Shown one piece after another: positions 23,129-34,355 of a DNA stretch of 64,000 nt. Within the stretch, counting starts at the first letter, position 1, and each line of letters opens with the position of its first letter. This stretch comes from Musa acuminata AAA Group (Eukaryota > Streptophyta > Magnoliopsida > Zingiberales > Musaceae). Location of the stretch: positions 31,986,501 to 32,050,500 of the forward strand of contig NC_088345.1 of NCBI RefSeq assembly GCF_036884655.1. Direction: 5' to 3'. Below the pieces are notes generated by a model. That model had not been told where the DNA came from. It ran no database searches and saw nothing but the letters and a program-made list of their open reading frames with translations. Position numbers and translations under genes: made by a program.

Positions 23129-24627
23129 TGTTGGAAAATCATGGGGGGCGACATCATATGCGCAGCGGAAGAACAAGAAAAAACAAAAATCCCCGATTCC
23201 CAAAAAGATGTTCGTCGTCGTGCAAAGATTGGTGCGTAAAAATCCGTAAAACACAACACTGCGTATAGAGATTGTGTTACCTAGGGAGATCATATATCCC
23301 TGTTTCCTTGCAGATCCTCAAGAGAGGTAGGGTGAAGGAGGTCAAGCGTCCTCCTCTTTAGCGGTGATCCACATAGTAGGGTTGCGACAACGCTCCTCAA
23401 AAATCTAGGCCTGCTTTGAGGTGGAGAGGAAGAGGAGAATAGGAAAGGCAAGCAAAGACTCTAGCCTATGAGGCTGTGAATCCCTCATATTTATAGAGAT
23501 CCCGTGTCAAACCCTAATGGGTCCTTCCCTAGTGGGTATTGGATCTGCATCCAATAAGACAAGGGCTCCGTCGGATATCTCATATCCGAACCTCTACTCA
23601 TCGCAATGCCTACCATATGTGTGTGACCCTCTAGGCCCAATATCGAGCTGGCTGTGAGTCATACCTGTCAGAACTCCTTCTGACTGAGTGAATTATTATC
23701 TTTGTAATAATTCACTTGACACATCGACTACGGGCGTACTAGGCCACTGCGCCGTAGTCCCCAAACGATACAGGGGAATCCAATCCATTGGACCTGTCTG
23801 TCCTCAGTTACCATGTACCTATAGTCCCTCATCCATCTAATATCCCAAAGACCGTATATCGAGCATGGTGTTGTCAGACCCATACGGTTTCTACTCAAGT
23901 CTCGCTCTAATCGGATTCTCCCGGAGAACTCTTTCTCTCTCAACCCGAATGACCCTGGCCAGGGATTTGTCTGAGCAAGAACACATGGGATATTCCTCTC
24001 GTGACGCCGAGAGTGGATGATCCTCTGTCGACACTCAATAGCCCTCGTAAGGTCGACTACCACTCCCAATGACCAGTTGTACTAGATCTGGGATAGCCAA
24101 ACCTATAAGTCTGGTATCAAAGAGTGGAGCACTCATACAGGACATCCTTGGTGTCTCAAGTCTAAGGATCAGATACACCACTAGGACTACAGAATCGCTG
24201 TCTGACAATAAGGCATCATCAACCATCCAGCATTCCGTAAGCGGATCAATCAGTGAACTCATTCTCCAATGAGCACCTGTACTGTATCCCTAGTGTCCCT
24301 ACACGAGCAGCTATGAAACCAGCTGCATCCATCATATGGACGGGTATACAGCACACCAGTCTATCCGGTTATCACGATGTCCCTCTCGAGTAACCTATGA
24401 CCGGGATTATTTAGGATATGTGTTTGAAGGTGAATCGATCTCATTATCGTGATCTCATCACGATCCGATTCTCCTTGCACAAATCCAAGGACATCACAAT
24501 ATATATATGCATTTATGCAATAGTTATAAAGTGATATACGCCAAAATATAATAAGCAAAAAGATTCTGTATCAAGTCAGACGTGCCATCACTCACGTGAT
24601 TGGCTTGCTGGGCACCTATGACTAGCA
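23129..24627 (-). repeat. Full 5' LTR of nested copia element
   Basis: 1499 bp, TGTTGGAAAATC...GACTAGCA on the plus strand. It is the same family as the solo LTR 44627-54922 and the LTR at 11460-14600. Its target-like text at about 24580-24600 matches the site where copy B inserted into the solo LTR, so it serves as a paralogous empty site. Confidence 0.87.
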
Positions 24628-24708
24628 AATGCATTCAAATTAAATCTTCTTCAATAAAGTTTCTTCAATAATTCTTATCTTCTATTCTTTCTATCATGGT
24701 ATCAGAGC

Positions 24709-24949
24709 TTTCGCAGTAAAGGCCACTTCTAAACATCTCGAAGTAGACCCATCTCCTAGCCGGACTCCACCGAATCTCGGCTCCTCCTATTGCCTCGTGG
24801 ACTGCGACTCCATCTTAAAGTAGTGCAGCGTTTTCCACGGACGTCCTCTAAGATCGTTGCATCGGCCTCCTTCGAAGCTGAACAAGGGCCACCACGCTGC
24901 GCCCTCTTCTCCTCCCTATGCTAGCGGCATTCTTTTCTACCGCCCTTCC
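24709..24949 (+). repeat. TRIM internal segment 3, left part
   Basis: It follows LTR 3 and its primer-binding site and matches segment 2. It is interrupted at 24949 by the gypsy element and resumes at 32345 (one CTTCC copy being duplicated). Confidence 0.8.
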
Positions 24950-26897
24950 TGTCACATCCTGGATTTTTTTTTTTACACGGGCCAAATAAATAAACATCAC
25001 TTTATTCATCATCTATAACCATTTATTACAATTCATTTATTCATCAAATTACAAATAGAAAAGTTAACTTCAAGAGTCATCCAAGTGGCTCTACCTAGCG
25101 GTAGAGGAAGGTTCGCTCTCCACTGGAATCCGATTTAGTACTAGAGGGAGGCTGCTCTGAACATCAAAAACAAAGAAAATTCAGCAATGCTGAGTAGGAA
25201 CCCTAAAAGTCAAATCAAAATAAATACATGATCGAAATTCAATCAATCATCCCATTGGCGTATATCAAGTACCCGAAGGAGCACTCCCCCAACAGTGGAT
25301 GAAGAGGCTTTATCCTACGGGATGAGTTTGTGTTCTCCCAACAGCGGATGGAGGCAAACTCATATCACACTCCCAACAGCGGATGGAGTGGTGTCCCATA
25401 CCCGCCAAAGTGGGGACACGTTCCTCCTAACAGCGGATGGAGGAACCGTCCAGCCGCCACGTCTGACGGCCCGCTAATCCCCGAAGGGAATCGCCCTACC
25501 TGCTCTCGGCAGGAATATAATCTCACACTAGTCATATCCATTTCGGGATGAAATAACATATTTAAAACATTTCTTTCAAAAATCATCAATATCAAATAAT
25601 ATAAATTAACCCTCAATTGACTTGAACTCTAGTTTAATCGATTCAATTGAACTCGATTTACTAGAGCCTAACTGAACTGATCTCTAATCCTTATTTAACT
25701 GGTCTGGAACCACCCAAGACTAGTTTAATTTAGACTAGATTAAGTTCAATTTAGGTTAAACTAACTTGAATAAGTCAATCAATTCGGAATCACCCTGAAT
25801 TGATCTAGACTAATCAAGTCTAATTTAATTCAATCAATATTTGGGCTCAATTTCAACAATAATATTGGGCTAGATTGAGCCAGTTCATCTACTGGTCATG
25901 TGCATTATACATGATTGAGCATGTATTACATAAAACTGGCCCAGCCCTGGCCCATGGACTAGTCATAGCATATACCCATTAACAATATAAATGAAAACAT
26001 AATAATGCATTAAAAGATAGATGAGGAGAAAAGCTTTAATACAAAGAAATAACATTCTCAATTTGACTAGAAATCATAAGACATTAAAAGAGGGACTAGG
26101 AGATAAGTTTTAACACAAGGAAATAGCTTTCTAAATTCAAATAAAAATCATGTTTTCAACACATAAAATTTCAACATATTCTAGTCATATTTTAAATCAT
26201 TCAGAATAATATATTTTAAATTTCAGATCAAAGAATATCAAAAAAGGATTTTAGATAACATATTCTAGTCTAAAAAGATTTTAATCCAGATAAGATTAAA
26301 GATAAACTATAATACATAAAATATATCATATAAAACATATACCTTTTTAACATATTTAATTATACAATAAAAACCTTAATCATGGGTCAAAGAATATTAT
26401 GAAAACTTTAACTGATTACTTTAATACAAAAAATTTGACATTTAAAGAATTGATACATATTTTTCAAAGTATAAAACTTTCAACATTTAAAGAATCAAAA
26501 TAAAAGCTAAAACTTTTAAATTTAAAAAAGGTAGGAAAACCTACCTCTTGTCAACAGGGTGTAACTCCTCGTTCTCTTGTCAACAGGGTGTAACTCCTCG
26601 TTCCTCCCGTTGCTAGGCTCGACTAGGTGAGGAACGAAGGAGAGAGATCCCTCCCCTTTAAATAGGAGGAGGTGAGCCTCTATTAAGGGAAATAAATTTT
26701 AATTTTTATATTTATTTAATATAAATTATTTCCATTTAATATACTAACAAATATGATATCATCATATTTGGAATACTTACCGGTTATTTCCTTAATTCAT
26801 ATCAACAAACAAGGAAGTAGATTAAGATTTCCTTAAATTATAATAACAAGTAAGGAAAGAAAATCAATTCATAACTTAAATATTTGATGTGATTACA
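24950..26897 (-). repeat. 3' LTR of gypsy element
   Basis: 1948 bp, TGTCACATCC...GATGTGATTACA. It contains four degenerate CCCAACAGCGGATGGAG units (25290-25450) and a 21-bp direct duplication around CTCTTGTCAACAGGG (26550-26600). A purine-rich stretch on the minus strand (26898-26912) is the likely polypurine tract. Confidence 0.88.
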
Positions 26898-26937
26898 TTT
26901 CTCCCCTCCTATAGGAAATTTGGTCTCCAAATTTAGC

Positions 26938-27316
26938 TTACCTTAATAGAATAGATGAGGATACTGCTCTCGTATATCTTTTTCTCTTTCCCATGTTGCC
27001 TCTTGTTCTGAATGGTGTTGCCAACAAATCTTTATCAAAGGTATAATTTTGTTCGTTAGAACATGTTCTTTTCTTTCCAAGATCTGATCTGGGTTGGTTG
27101 CTCTCTAAAAGTGGCATCATCTCGTAATTATAGAGGTTGGTAAGATATGACATGTGATGGATCCCTGATATATCTTCGAAGCATTGACACGTGGAATACA
27201 TCATGAATGCTAGCCAAAGCCGGGGGCAATGCCAATCTATATGCTACAGGCCCAACCTTTTGTAAGATCTCAAATGACCAATAAATCTTGGGGCTAACTT
27301 CCCCCTTTGACCACAC
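26938..27316 (-). pseudogene. Gypsy integrase C-terminus / chromodomain-like end of pol
   Basis: Residues read from 27316 (KIYWSFEILQKVGPVAYRLALP, then HDVFHVSMLRRYI) match the C-terminal region of chromovirus integrases. The following stretch toward 26938 survives only across frameshifts (EQP, YPHLF-like pieces). In related elements a chromodomain here targets insertion to chromatin. Confidence 0.72.
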
Positions 27317-27608
27317 CTCATAACTACCTTGGTTGGCGACACCTTTAAGAAGACATGCTCACCAGTTTCGAACTCTAGATCTCTTCGCCTTCGATCTGCA
27401 TAACTTTTCTGATGACTTTAAGCGGTTAATAATCTTTGACGTATAATTCGAATATTATCAGCATCTTTTTGAATTAATTGAGGCCCCAAAAGCTTCTGTT
27501 CTCCTACCTCATCCTAATATACGGGTGATCTTCACTTTCTTCCATAAAGAGCTTCAAATGGAGCCATCTGTATGCTAGAGTGATAACTATTATTATAAGA
27601 AAACTCAA

Positions 27609-27827
27609 TTAGATGCAAGTGCATATCTCAACTCCCACAAAGTCCAAAGCACATGCTCTTAAGAGGTCTTCAAGAGTTTGTATTGTCCTTTCAGATTGGC
27701 CATCAGTTTGGGGGTGAAAAACTATACTAAACTTTAACTGCGTGCCCAAAGATTTTTTGTAGACTTCCCCAAAATTTAGAGGTGAATCTTGGATCTCTAT
27801 TTGAGATAATGCTAACTGGCACCCCAT
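27609..27827 (-). pseudogene. Gypsy integrase core, C-terminal part
   Basis: The 72-residue piece contains FHPQTDGQSERTIQTLEDLLR, with the catalytic Glu of the D,D35E core in TDGQSER. A stop separates it from the N-terminal integrase piece at 27832, and a shortened stretch to 27316 lacks an open frame. Confidence 0.78.
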
Positions 27828-27831
27828 GATA

Positions 27832-28482
27832 TCAAATAATTTCCTTAATATATAAGCTTGCTAGTTTATCCAATGAATACTTTTTGTTAATAGGAAGGAA
27901 GTGAGCAGATTTAGTAAGTCTGTCTACTATTACCCAAATTTCGTCATATCCTTTCACAATCTTGGGTAATCCTGTCACAAAATCCATAGTGACTTGCTCC
28001 CACTTCCATTCAGGAATTGAAATCCTTTGCAACTTTCCCGCAGGTACTCGATGTTCTATCTTCACCTGTTGACATATCAGACATTTAGAGACAAACTTTG
28101 CTATATCTCTCTTCATACCACGCCACCAATAGTTTTGGCATAAATCTCGATACATCTTAGTAGTCCCGGGATGGATGTTAAATTTTGATCTATGTGCCTC
28201 ATCCAATAATTGCATCTTTACTGGATGGCTTTCGGGAACACAAAGTCGATTATGGAATGTAATAGAACCATCTTCGGCTTGGAGGAATTTAGGTCTAGAT
28301 CCTTGAGCTATGTCCTTAACTATCATTTGAATATATGTATCTTCCTTTTGACTTTCTTTAACCTTTTCCACTAAATATGATTGTGCCATCAGACACGCAA
28401 GAAAACCTTTATTTGTCTCCGATAAAAGTTTAAGTTTTAAGTCTGCCAACTTCGTCATCATAGAATTCCTTTGAATATTCAT
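27832..28482 (-). pseudogene. Gypsy integrase, zinc-binding and N-terminal core
   Basis: 216 residues. The HHCC zinc domain is visible (the His in FNIHPGTTKMYRDL, and CLICQQ). The core begins MDFVTGLPKI with the first catalytic Asp and continues IWVIVDRLTKSAHFLP. A stop after KEII cuts the core. The protein would have inserted the element's cDNA. Confidence 0.85.
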
Positions 28483-28487
28483 ATAGG

Positions 28488-29147
28488 CTACAAAATATAG
28501 GTATTTCTGCTTAAGGCATCAGCAACTACATTAGCTTTCCCAGGATGGTAGTTGATATTAAAATCATAATCCTTTAGAAAGTCCAACCACCTTCTTTGTC
28601 TCATATTTAAATCTTTCTGTGTGAAAATATATTTGAGACTCTTATGATCCGTGAAGATTTCAAAAGTCTGTCCATAGAGATAATGCCTCCAAATTTTCAG
28701 TGCAGAAATGATAGCTGCTAACTCTAAGTCATGAGTAGGATAGTTCTTCTCACGAGGCTTTAATTGCCTCGATGCATAAGCAACTACCCTCTCGTTTTGC
28801 ATTAGAACGCAACCAAGCCCTTGTAGTGAGGCGTCGCTATACACTACAAAACCTTCTCCCCCCGAAGGAATCACCAATATAGGAGCACTAGTTAATTCCT
28901 TCTTCAATTCTTGAAAACTTTGTTGACATTTATCATCCCACATGAACTTTATATTCTTTTGTGTCAATCTGGTCAATGGTGCTACTATTTTTGAAAAGTC
29001 TTCTACGAATCTTCTATAGTATCCAACCAAACCTAAAAAGCTTCTAATCTCTGAAACATTAGAAGGTTGCTTCCATTTTATCACAGCTTCAATCTTATGA
29101 GGGTCAACAGATATACCAGCACTTGAAATTACATGACCGAGAAACAT
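28488..29147 (-). pseudogene. Gypsy RNase H and RT thumb/connection
   Basis: 219 residues. Residues 1-60 ([20 protein letters not shown], then [12 protein letters not shown]) are the RT connection. Residues about 100-210 are RNase [32 protein letters not shown] and [10 protein letters not shown] carry the acidic residues. It is separated from the RT piece by one in-frame TAG where a Trp codon is usual, near 29152. Confidence 0.87.
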
Positions 29148-29159
29148 AATTTCGTTGAG

Positions 29160-29675
29160 CTAGAAGTTGCTCTTGCTTAGTTTGGCATATAGTCTCTCTT
29201 GCCTTTGGACTTCCAAAACTATCTTAAGATGGTGTTCATGCTCTGCTATGCTTTTAGAGTAGATCAAGATATCATCAATGAACACAATTACAAATTTATC
29301 AAGATAAGGGTGGAACACCCTATTCATAAGATCCATGAAGGCAGTCGGTGCATTTGTGAGTCCAAAAGGTATTACTAAGAATTCATAATGACCGTATCTT
29401 GTTCTAAAAGCAGTTTTTTTTTTTTTTTGTACGTCTCCTTCTCTTATCTTCAGTTGATGATACCCAAATCTTAAATCAATTTTCGAGTATACCTGAGTAC
29501 CTTGAAGTTGATCAAATAGGTCATCTATTCGGGGAAGGGGATATGTATTCTTTATGGTCACTTGATTGAGTTGTCTGTAATCGATGCATAGTCGCATAGA
29601 TCCATCTTTCTTCTTCACAAATAAGATAGGGGCACCCCAAGGTGATACAATGGATCGAATAAAACCCTTGTCCAA
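29160..29675 (-). pseudogene. Gypsy reverse transcriptase palm and fingers
   Basis: 171 residues. [47 protein letters not shown] and FIDDILIYS (the catalytic YXDD equivalent, intact) are clear. The stretch [11 protein letters not shown] has extra lysines where one or two are usual; the DNA there is a run of about 15 T at 29413-29430, so slippage expansion is likely. A stop precedes the start, so this is part of a broken pol. Confidence 0.87.
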
Positions 29676-29679
29676 ATGC

Positions 29680-30370
29680 TCTTGGATCTATTTCTTTAAC
29701 TCCTCCAACTCAATTGGTGCCATTCTATACGGAGGTTTAAAAATAGGTGCAGTGTCAGGTAGAAGATCAATTGTAAATTCAATCTATCTATTTGGTAGTA
29801 GTGCAAGTAGATTTTCGGGAAAAACATCTAGAAAATCCCGTACAATGGGGATGTCCTTTAATACTGGCTTCTTAGATTCTTCTCAAAAAATAAAGGTCAA
29901 GTATCCCTGACATCCTTTGAGTAATAATTGGGTGGCACTCAAAGCTAAAATAATATAAGGGAATATTTCTTGAATCCCAATGAACTTGAAAGATGGTTGA
30001 TCTAAGGGTGAAAAAGTAATAGTCTTCCGGAAACAATCGACACTTGCATGGTATGTTGAAAATCAGTCCATACCCAAGATAGCATCGAAATCTTGAAATT
30101 CTAGTATAATAAGATCTACTAGCAAATCATGACCTTTAATAGTAATAACACAATTTCTATATATCTGATCAACTGTCAAAGAGTTTTCAACTTATTATTT
30201 GTATTAACACCTCTCCGAGTGCGTACACTAGTAGCATTGCGACCATGAGCACCCCGAGTGATAAAACCACTAATCTTTGGAATTGACTCTATTACTCTTA
30301 TAATAGGTTAAAGACAATCATTGGTTAAAGTCAATCAAGGGACCTAATATACCTACAGGCCCTAGACCAT
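29680..30370 (-). pseudogene. Gypsy protease and gag remnant
   Basis: Minus-strand frames give short protease-like pieces at about 29980-30170 (text around DFDAILGMD in broken frames) and a Arg/Ala-rich end of gag at 30200-30270. At under 700 bp this is far below the 1.5-2 kb expected for gag plus protease, so a deletion is inferred. Confidence 0.6.
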
Positions 30371-30382
30371 GCTCTGATACCA
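30371..30382 (-). promoter_or_regulatory. Primer-binding site of gypsy element
   Basis: TGGTATCAGAGC on the minus strand, 7 bases from the LTR edge at 30390. Confidence 0.85.
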
Positions 30383-30389
30383 TAAAAAT

Positions 30390-32344
30390 TGTCACATCCT
30401 AGATTTTTTTTTTTTTTTTTCACACAGGCCAAATAAATAAACATCACTTTATTCATCATCTATAACCATTTATTACAATTCATTTATTCATCAAATTACA
30501 AATAGAAAAGTTAACTTCAAGAGTCATCCAAGTGGCTCTACCTAGCGGTAGAGGAAGGTTAGCTCTCCACTGGAATCCGATTTAGTACTAGAGGGAGGCT
30601 GCTCTGAAAATCAAAAACAAAGAAAATTCAGCAATGCTGAGTAGGAACCCCAAAAGTCAAATCAAAATAAATACATGATCGAAATTCAATCAATCATCCC
30701 ATTGGCGTATATCAAGTACCCGAAGGAGCACTCCCCCAACAGCGGATGAAGAGGCTTTATCCTACGGGATGAGTTTGTGTTCTCCCAACAGCGGATGGAG
30801 ACAAACTCATATCACACTCCCAACAGCGGATGGAGTGGTGTCCCACACCCGCCAAAGTGGGGACACGTTCCTCCCAACAGCGGATGGAGGAACCGTCCAG
30901 CCGCCACGTCTAACGGCCCGCTAATCCCCGAAGGGAATCGCCCTACCTGCTCTCGGCAGGAATATAATCTCACACTGGTCATATCCATTTCGGGATGAAA
31001 TAACATATTTAAAACATCTCTTTCAAAAATCATCAATATCAAATAATATAAATTAACACTCAATTAACTTGAACTCTAGTTTAATTGATTCAATTGAACT
31101 CGATTTACTAGAGCCTAACTGAACTGATCTCTAATCCTTATTTAACTGGTCTGGAACCACCCTAGACTAGTATAATTTAGACTATATTAAGTTCAATTTA
31201 GGTTAAACTAACTTGAATAAGTCAATCAATTCGGAATCACCCTGAATTGATCTAGACTAATCAAGTCTAGTTTAATTCAATCAATATTTGGGCTCAAGTT
31301 CAACAATAATATTGGGCTAGATTGAGCCAGTCCATCTACTGGTCATGTGCATTATACATGATTGAGCATGCATTATATAAAACTAGCCCAGCCCTGGCTC
31401 ATGGACTAGTCATAGCATATACCCATTAATAACATAAATGAAAACATAATAATGCATTAAAAGATAGATGAAGAGAAAAGCTTTAATACAAAGAAATAAC
31501 ATTCTCAATTTGACTAGAAATCATAAGACATTAAAAGAGGGACTAGGAGATAAGTTTTAACACAAGGAAATAGCTTTCTAAATTCAAATAAAAATCATGT
31601 TTTCAACACATAAAATTTCAACATATTCTAATCATATTTTAAATCATTCAGAATAATATATTTTAAATTTCAGATCAAAGAATATCAAAAAAGGATTTTA
31701 GATAACATATTCTAGTTTAACAAGATTTTAATCCAGATAAGATTAAAGATAAACTATAATACATAAAATATATCATATAAAACATATACCTTTTTAACAT
31801 ATTTAATTATACAATAAAAACCTTAATCATGGGTCAAAGAATATTATGAAAACTTTAACTGATTACTTTAATACAAAAAATTTGACATTTAAAGAATTGA
31901 TACATATTTTTCAAAGTATAAAACTTTCAACATTTAAAGAATCAAAATAAAAGCTAAAACTTTTAAATTTAAGAAAGGTAGGAAAACCTACCTCTTGTCA
32001 ACAGGGTGTAACTCCTCGTTCTCTTGTCAATAGGGTGTAACTCCTCGTTCCTCCCGCTGCTAGGCTCGGCTAGGTGAGGAACGAAGGAGAGAGATCCCTC
32101 CCCTTTAAATAGGAGGAGGTGAGCCTCTATTAAGGGAAATAAATTTTAATTTTTATATTTATTTAATATAAGTTATTTCCATTTAATATACTAACAAATA
32201 GGATATCATCATATTTGGAATATTTACTAGTTATTTCCTTAATTCATATCAACAAACAAGGAAGTAGATTAAGATTTCCTTAAATTATAATAACAAGTAA
32301 GGAAAGAAAATCAATTCATAACTTAAATATTTGATGTGATTACA
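30390..32344 (-). repeat. 5' LTR of gypsy element
   Basis: 1955 bp, almost identical to 24950-26897. Differences are scattered substitutions plus a longer T run near 30404-30420. Confidence 0.88.
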
Positions 32345-32761
32345 CTTCCTCTCCCTCTTACTACAGAAGCAGAGCCAACACAGCCTCGCAATTGCTCCCT
32401 GGCCAGCGATCTCTCCTCCTCATTCCCGCATCTCGCTCGAGCGAGAAGTGCCGTTGCCGTCGTCCTTACCGCAGCAGCCCTCTCTGCCACAACAGCTATA
32501 GCAATAGTGATATGCTTTTCTCCCAAGCTGTTGTCCTCTACTATAACATTGCTATAGCTTTATCTATTGTCGTAGCTTTCTCCTTTGCTGTAGTCGTCGT
32601 CGCCATCGCAGTCGCCGCCGTCGTCGTCGTAGTCATAGTAATAGTAATAGCAGCAGCGATTTACTCTTGCCCTACTCACGAAGTCTCTGGCTCGTAAACT
32701 GTTTTATTTGCATCGATTCAAGATTGGTATCCTTTATAGGAGCACCATCTTACGAGGGTCA
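32345..32761 (+). repeat. TRIM internal segment 3, right part
   Basis: It continues 24709-24949 after the gypsy insertion and includes the GTCGTCGTC runs (32590-32660) and the CACGAAGTCTCTGG block seen in segments 1 and 2. Confidence 0.8.
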
Positions 32762-32921
32762 TGATAGCATATTCTGTTAAGGAAAATCCTCTATTATGTT
32801 GAGAAAAATCCTTCATCCTAATCTGTATAAATAGGAAAAGAACATGTTAATGCATTCGCTAAAGCTTTTTCAATAAAACTTCTTAAATAAAACTTAAAGC
32901 TTCTTCAATATCTTTCTATTA
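32762..32921 (+). repeat. TRIM LTR 4 (internally shortened)
   Basis: It begins TGATAGCATA and ends CTATTA (expected CTATCA). It lacks about 50 bp near the start relative to LTR 2. Confidence 0.75.
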
Positions 32922-32984
32922 GACTGTAATCGAAGTATTGTGCTGAAGGAAATACTATTTCGAACTATGATTGTTCTGAAGAAT

Positions 32985-33012
32985 TTTAATTTTAATTTTA
33001 ATTTTAATTTTT
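32985..33012. repeat. (TTTTAA)n microsatellite
   Basis: Four to five copies of AATTTT followed by a T run, just 3' of the TRIM array and near the 3' end of the DUF1218 gene. Confidence 0.8.
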
Positions 33013-33157
33013 TTTTCCGATTAAGCTAATTACAAACAGGTATAAAAAGAATATGTCAATAATGTACTTCTTTTCCTGCTTATCCAGTAGGAATGATAAT
33101 AGGAAAGTATCATCAAGAATAACCCTTTTACAGCAAGTGGCCCTCGGAACCCGAGTA

Positions 33158-34017
33158 TCACCACCATTCGTCGGCTTTGACTCTTCCAACAATGGTACAT
33201 GATTGTTGGCTATTTCCGATGGGAATGGTTCCTTCCTCATCCAGTCTCGTTCGATGGCGCATCGTCTTCCTTGTCTTGAAGTTGAAGGCAAGTATCACAA
33301 GTACGATGGAGACGACCATAACAGCGGCGCCTGCGTAGACGCCGTCATGAACTATGTAGCAGTCGCCGTTCATCCAGCCTTTTCCGTATGACTGTCCGCC
33401 GTCCATGCTCGATGCAATGGCCAGTATGATCGATGCCAGAGCGTAGATGATCCTACAGCATAATTCGTGTGATTCCGTCTGAATTTTCAAACCCGCTTCA
33501 CATGGTGATTGATGCAGCCAACTAAAAATAGCCAACTAAGGACAGCGTCGTCACCGTGGGGAGGTGCTTAATTAATTACATACATACATACATACATACC
33601 AGGCAAGACATAGCAGGGCGATGGAGGCAATTCGACTGCTGCTAGCCGCCGCCTTTATCGAACAGATCCTGCTTCCTCCCATGGTAGTCCCAATGACCTG
33701 TGCGATGGAGAGGCACACAAGTGCTGCGATCCCCAACCCAAACGCGCTGCTCCTTGGCAGCGAACAGAGGCTTCCATCCAGTCTCATATCCTTCACCTTG
33801 GGAGCACGGAAGGGTGGGGGAAAAGAAGAAAAGAGGACAGATCATTTGGTTGGTTATATATCCAGAACACCGAAAAGCATGGTGGATGGTTTTAGCACGT
33901 AAGAGATCTTACTTTCACTTTCTCGAATTCAGCCGCGACGCAACACGAGAAGGCAACAACGCCCATGAGCGCGACGATGGTGCAGATTACCAGCTCATCG
34001 TACTTGGGTGTTTCCAT
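33158..34017 (-). CDS. DUF1218 family membrane protein (MODIFYING WALL LIGNIN-like), 3 exons
   Basis: Exons: 33913-34017, 33600-33796 and 33158-33452 (minus), joined at GT-AG introns; the junction codon for Trp 101 is split 2+1, and the reading frame closes exactly at 198 residues. Predicted transmembrane helices are at about 8-28, 52-72, 92-116 and 136-158. Family landmarks are CSLPRSSAFGLGIAALV before helix 2, a Cys at 132 in the GDCYIVHDGVYAGAAV motif before helix 4, and further Cys residues in the first loop. Members are plant endomembrane proteins; some Arabidopsis members affect wall lignin. The Arg/Lys-rich tail (159-198) is likely cytosolic. It looks intact. The exact subfamily is not determined. 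Confidence 0.88.
33453..33599 (-). other. Intron 2 of the DUF1218 gene with (TACA)n
   Basis: 147 bp, GTATGT...CTGTAG. The (TACA)n run at 33577-33599 abuts the donor site, so its length may vary between individuals and could affect splicing. Confidence 0.8.
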
Positions 34018-34355
34018 TGGATCCCTAGATAATCCATACAAGATCATCGGCGAGCGAGAGGTGTGTAGCCAATGTGTTCTCAGCTACCAGGTGAAGAAGG
34101 GGAATACCGCTTTATTTTCCGCCCGTTGCTTCTGGTTTTCCTATCGGAGATGGCGATCGATGCCTTTCCCCACTTTCCATTTCATGATTTGTGACAGAGG
34201 AAATGGTCAACTCGTAATTGCCGGCCTCCGGGTGAGGACGAGCGCGGACTTTGAAGTGGTTGGCCGCCTGCGGTGACCTTTCGATTGTACTGGTCAAGTC
34301 AACTTGGGGAGAGATGGAGGAGTTACGTGCAGGATTCCGGAAAAGGGGACCGTCC

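Larger units (their letters stand above)
22282..24627 (-). mobile_element. Truncated copia-type element with AATGC target duplication
   Basis: It is flanked by AATGC at 22277-22281 and 24628-24632. On the minus strand it holds a full 5' LTR (23129-24627), a primer-binding site (23116-23127), a short leader and a GC-rich block, and then only the R-U5 half of the 3' LTR (22282-22698). All coding genes, the polypurine tract and the start of the 3' LTR are missing, so an internal deletion joined the leader region to mid-LTR. Confidence 0.87.
22177..24696 (+). repeat. TRIM LTR 3, split by nested insertion
   Basis: The left part is 22177-22281 and the right part 24628-24696 (CTATCA end). Removing the insertion 22282-24627 and one AATGC copy restores an LTR of normal length. 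A perfect primer-binding site follows at 24697. Confidence 0.85.
24950..32344 (-). mobile_element. Ty3/gypsy element, near complete but gag-deleted, TSD CTTCC
   Basis: Perfect CTTCC target duplications (24945-24949 and 32345-32349) flank 7395 bp. The LTRs are 24950-26897 and 30390-32344 and differ by only a percent or two by eye. The minus-strand internal region holds a primer-binding site, a protease remnant, RT, RNase H, integrase and a degenerate C-terminal region, which is gypsy order. Only about 700 bp separate the primer site from RT, so most of gag and protease is missing. Several stops break pol; the element is not autonomous. Confidence 0.9.
20563..32921 (+). mobile_element. Tandem TRIM-like array (4 LTRs, 3 internal segments), split by two insertions
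   Basis: The array has LTRs at 20563-20687 (5' truncated), 21290-21498, 22177-22281 plus 24628-24696, and 32762-32921, with related internal segments between them. Each of the first three LTRs ends CTATCA and is followed at once by a Met-tRNA primer-binding site; complete LTRs begin TGATAG. LTR length is about 210 bp and internals are about 600-690 bp with no coding capacity, which fits terminal-repeat retrotransposons in miniature. The sequence GACTG occurs at 20555-20559 and 32922-32926 and may be the target duplication of the whole array; this is weaker because the left LTR is truncated. Confidence 0.8.

Noticed and set aside
22640..23268. Overlapping Ala/Arg/Pro-rich ORFs in the GC-rich block
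   Set aside because: Stops are rare at this base composition; no domain and no conservation to judge by.
20555..32926. GACTG as a certain target duplication of the TRIM array
   Set aside because: The left LTR is 5' truncated, so the left copy is 3 bases from LTR-homologous text and not at a true LTR start; kept only as a possibility.
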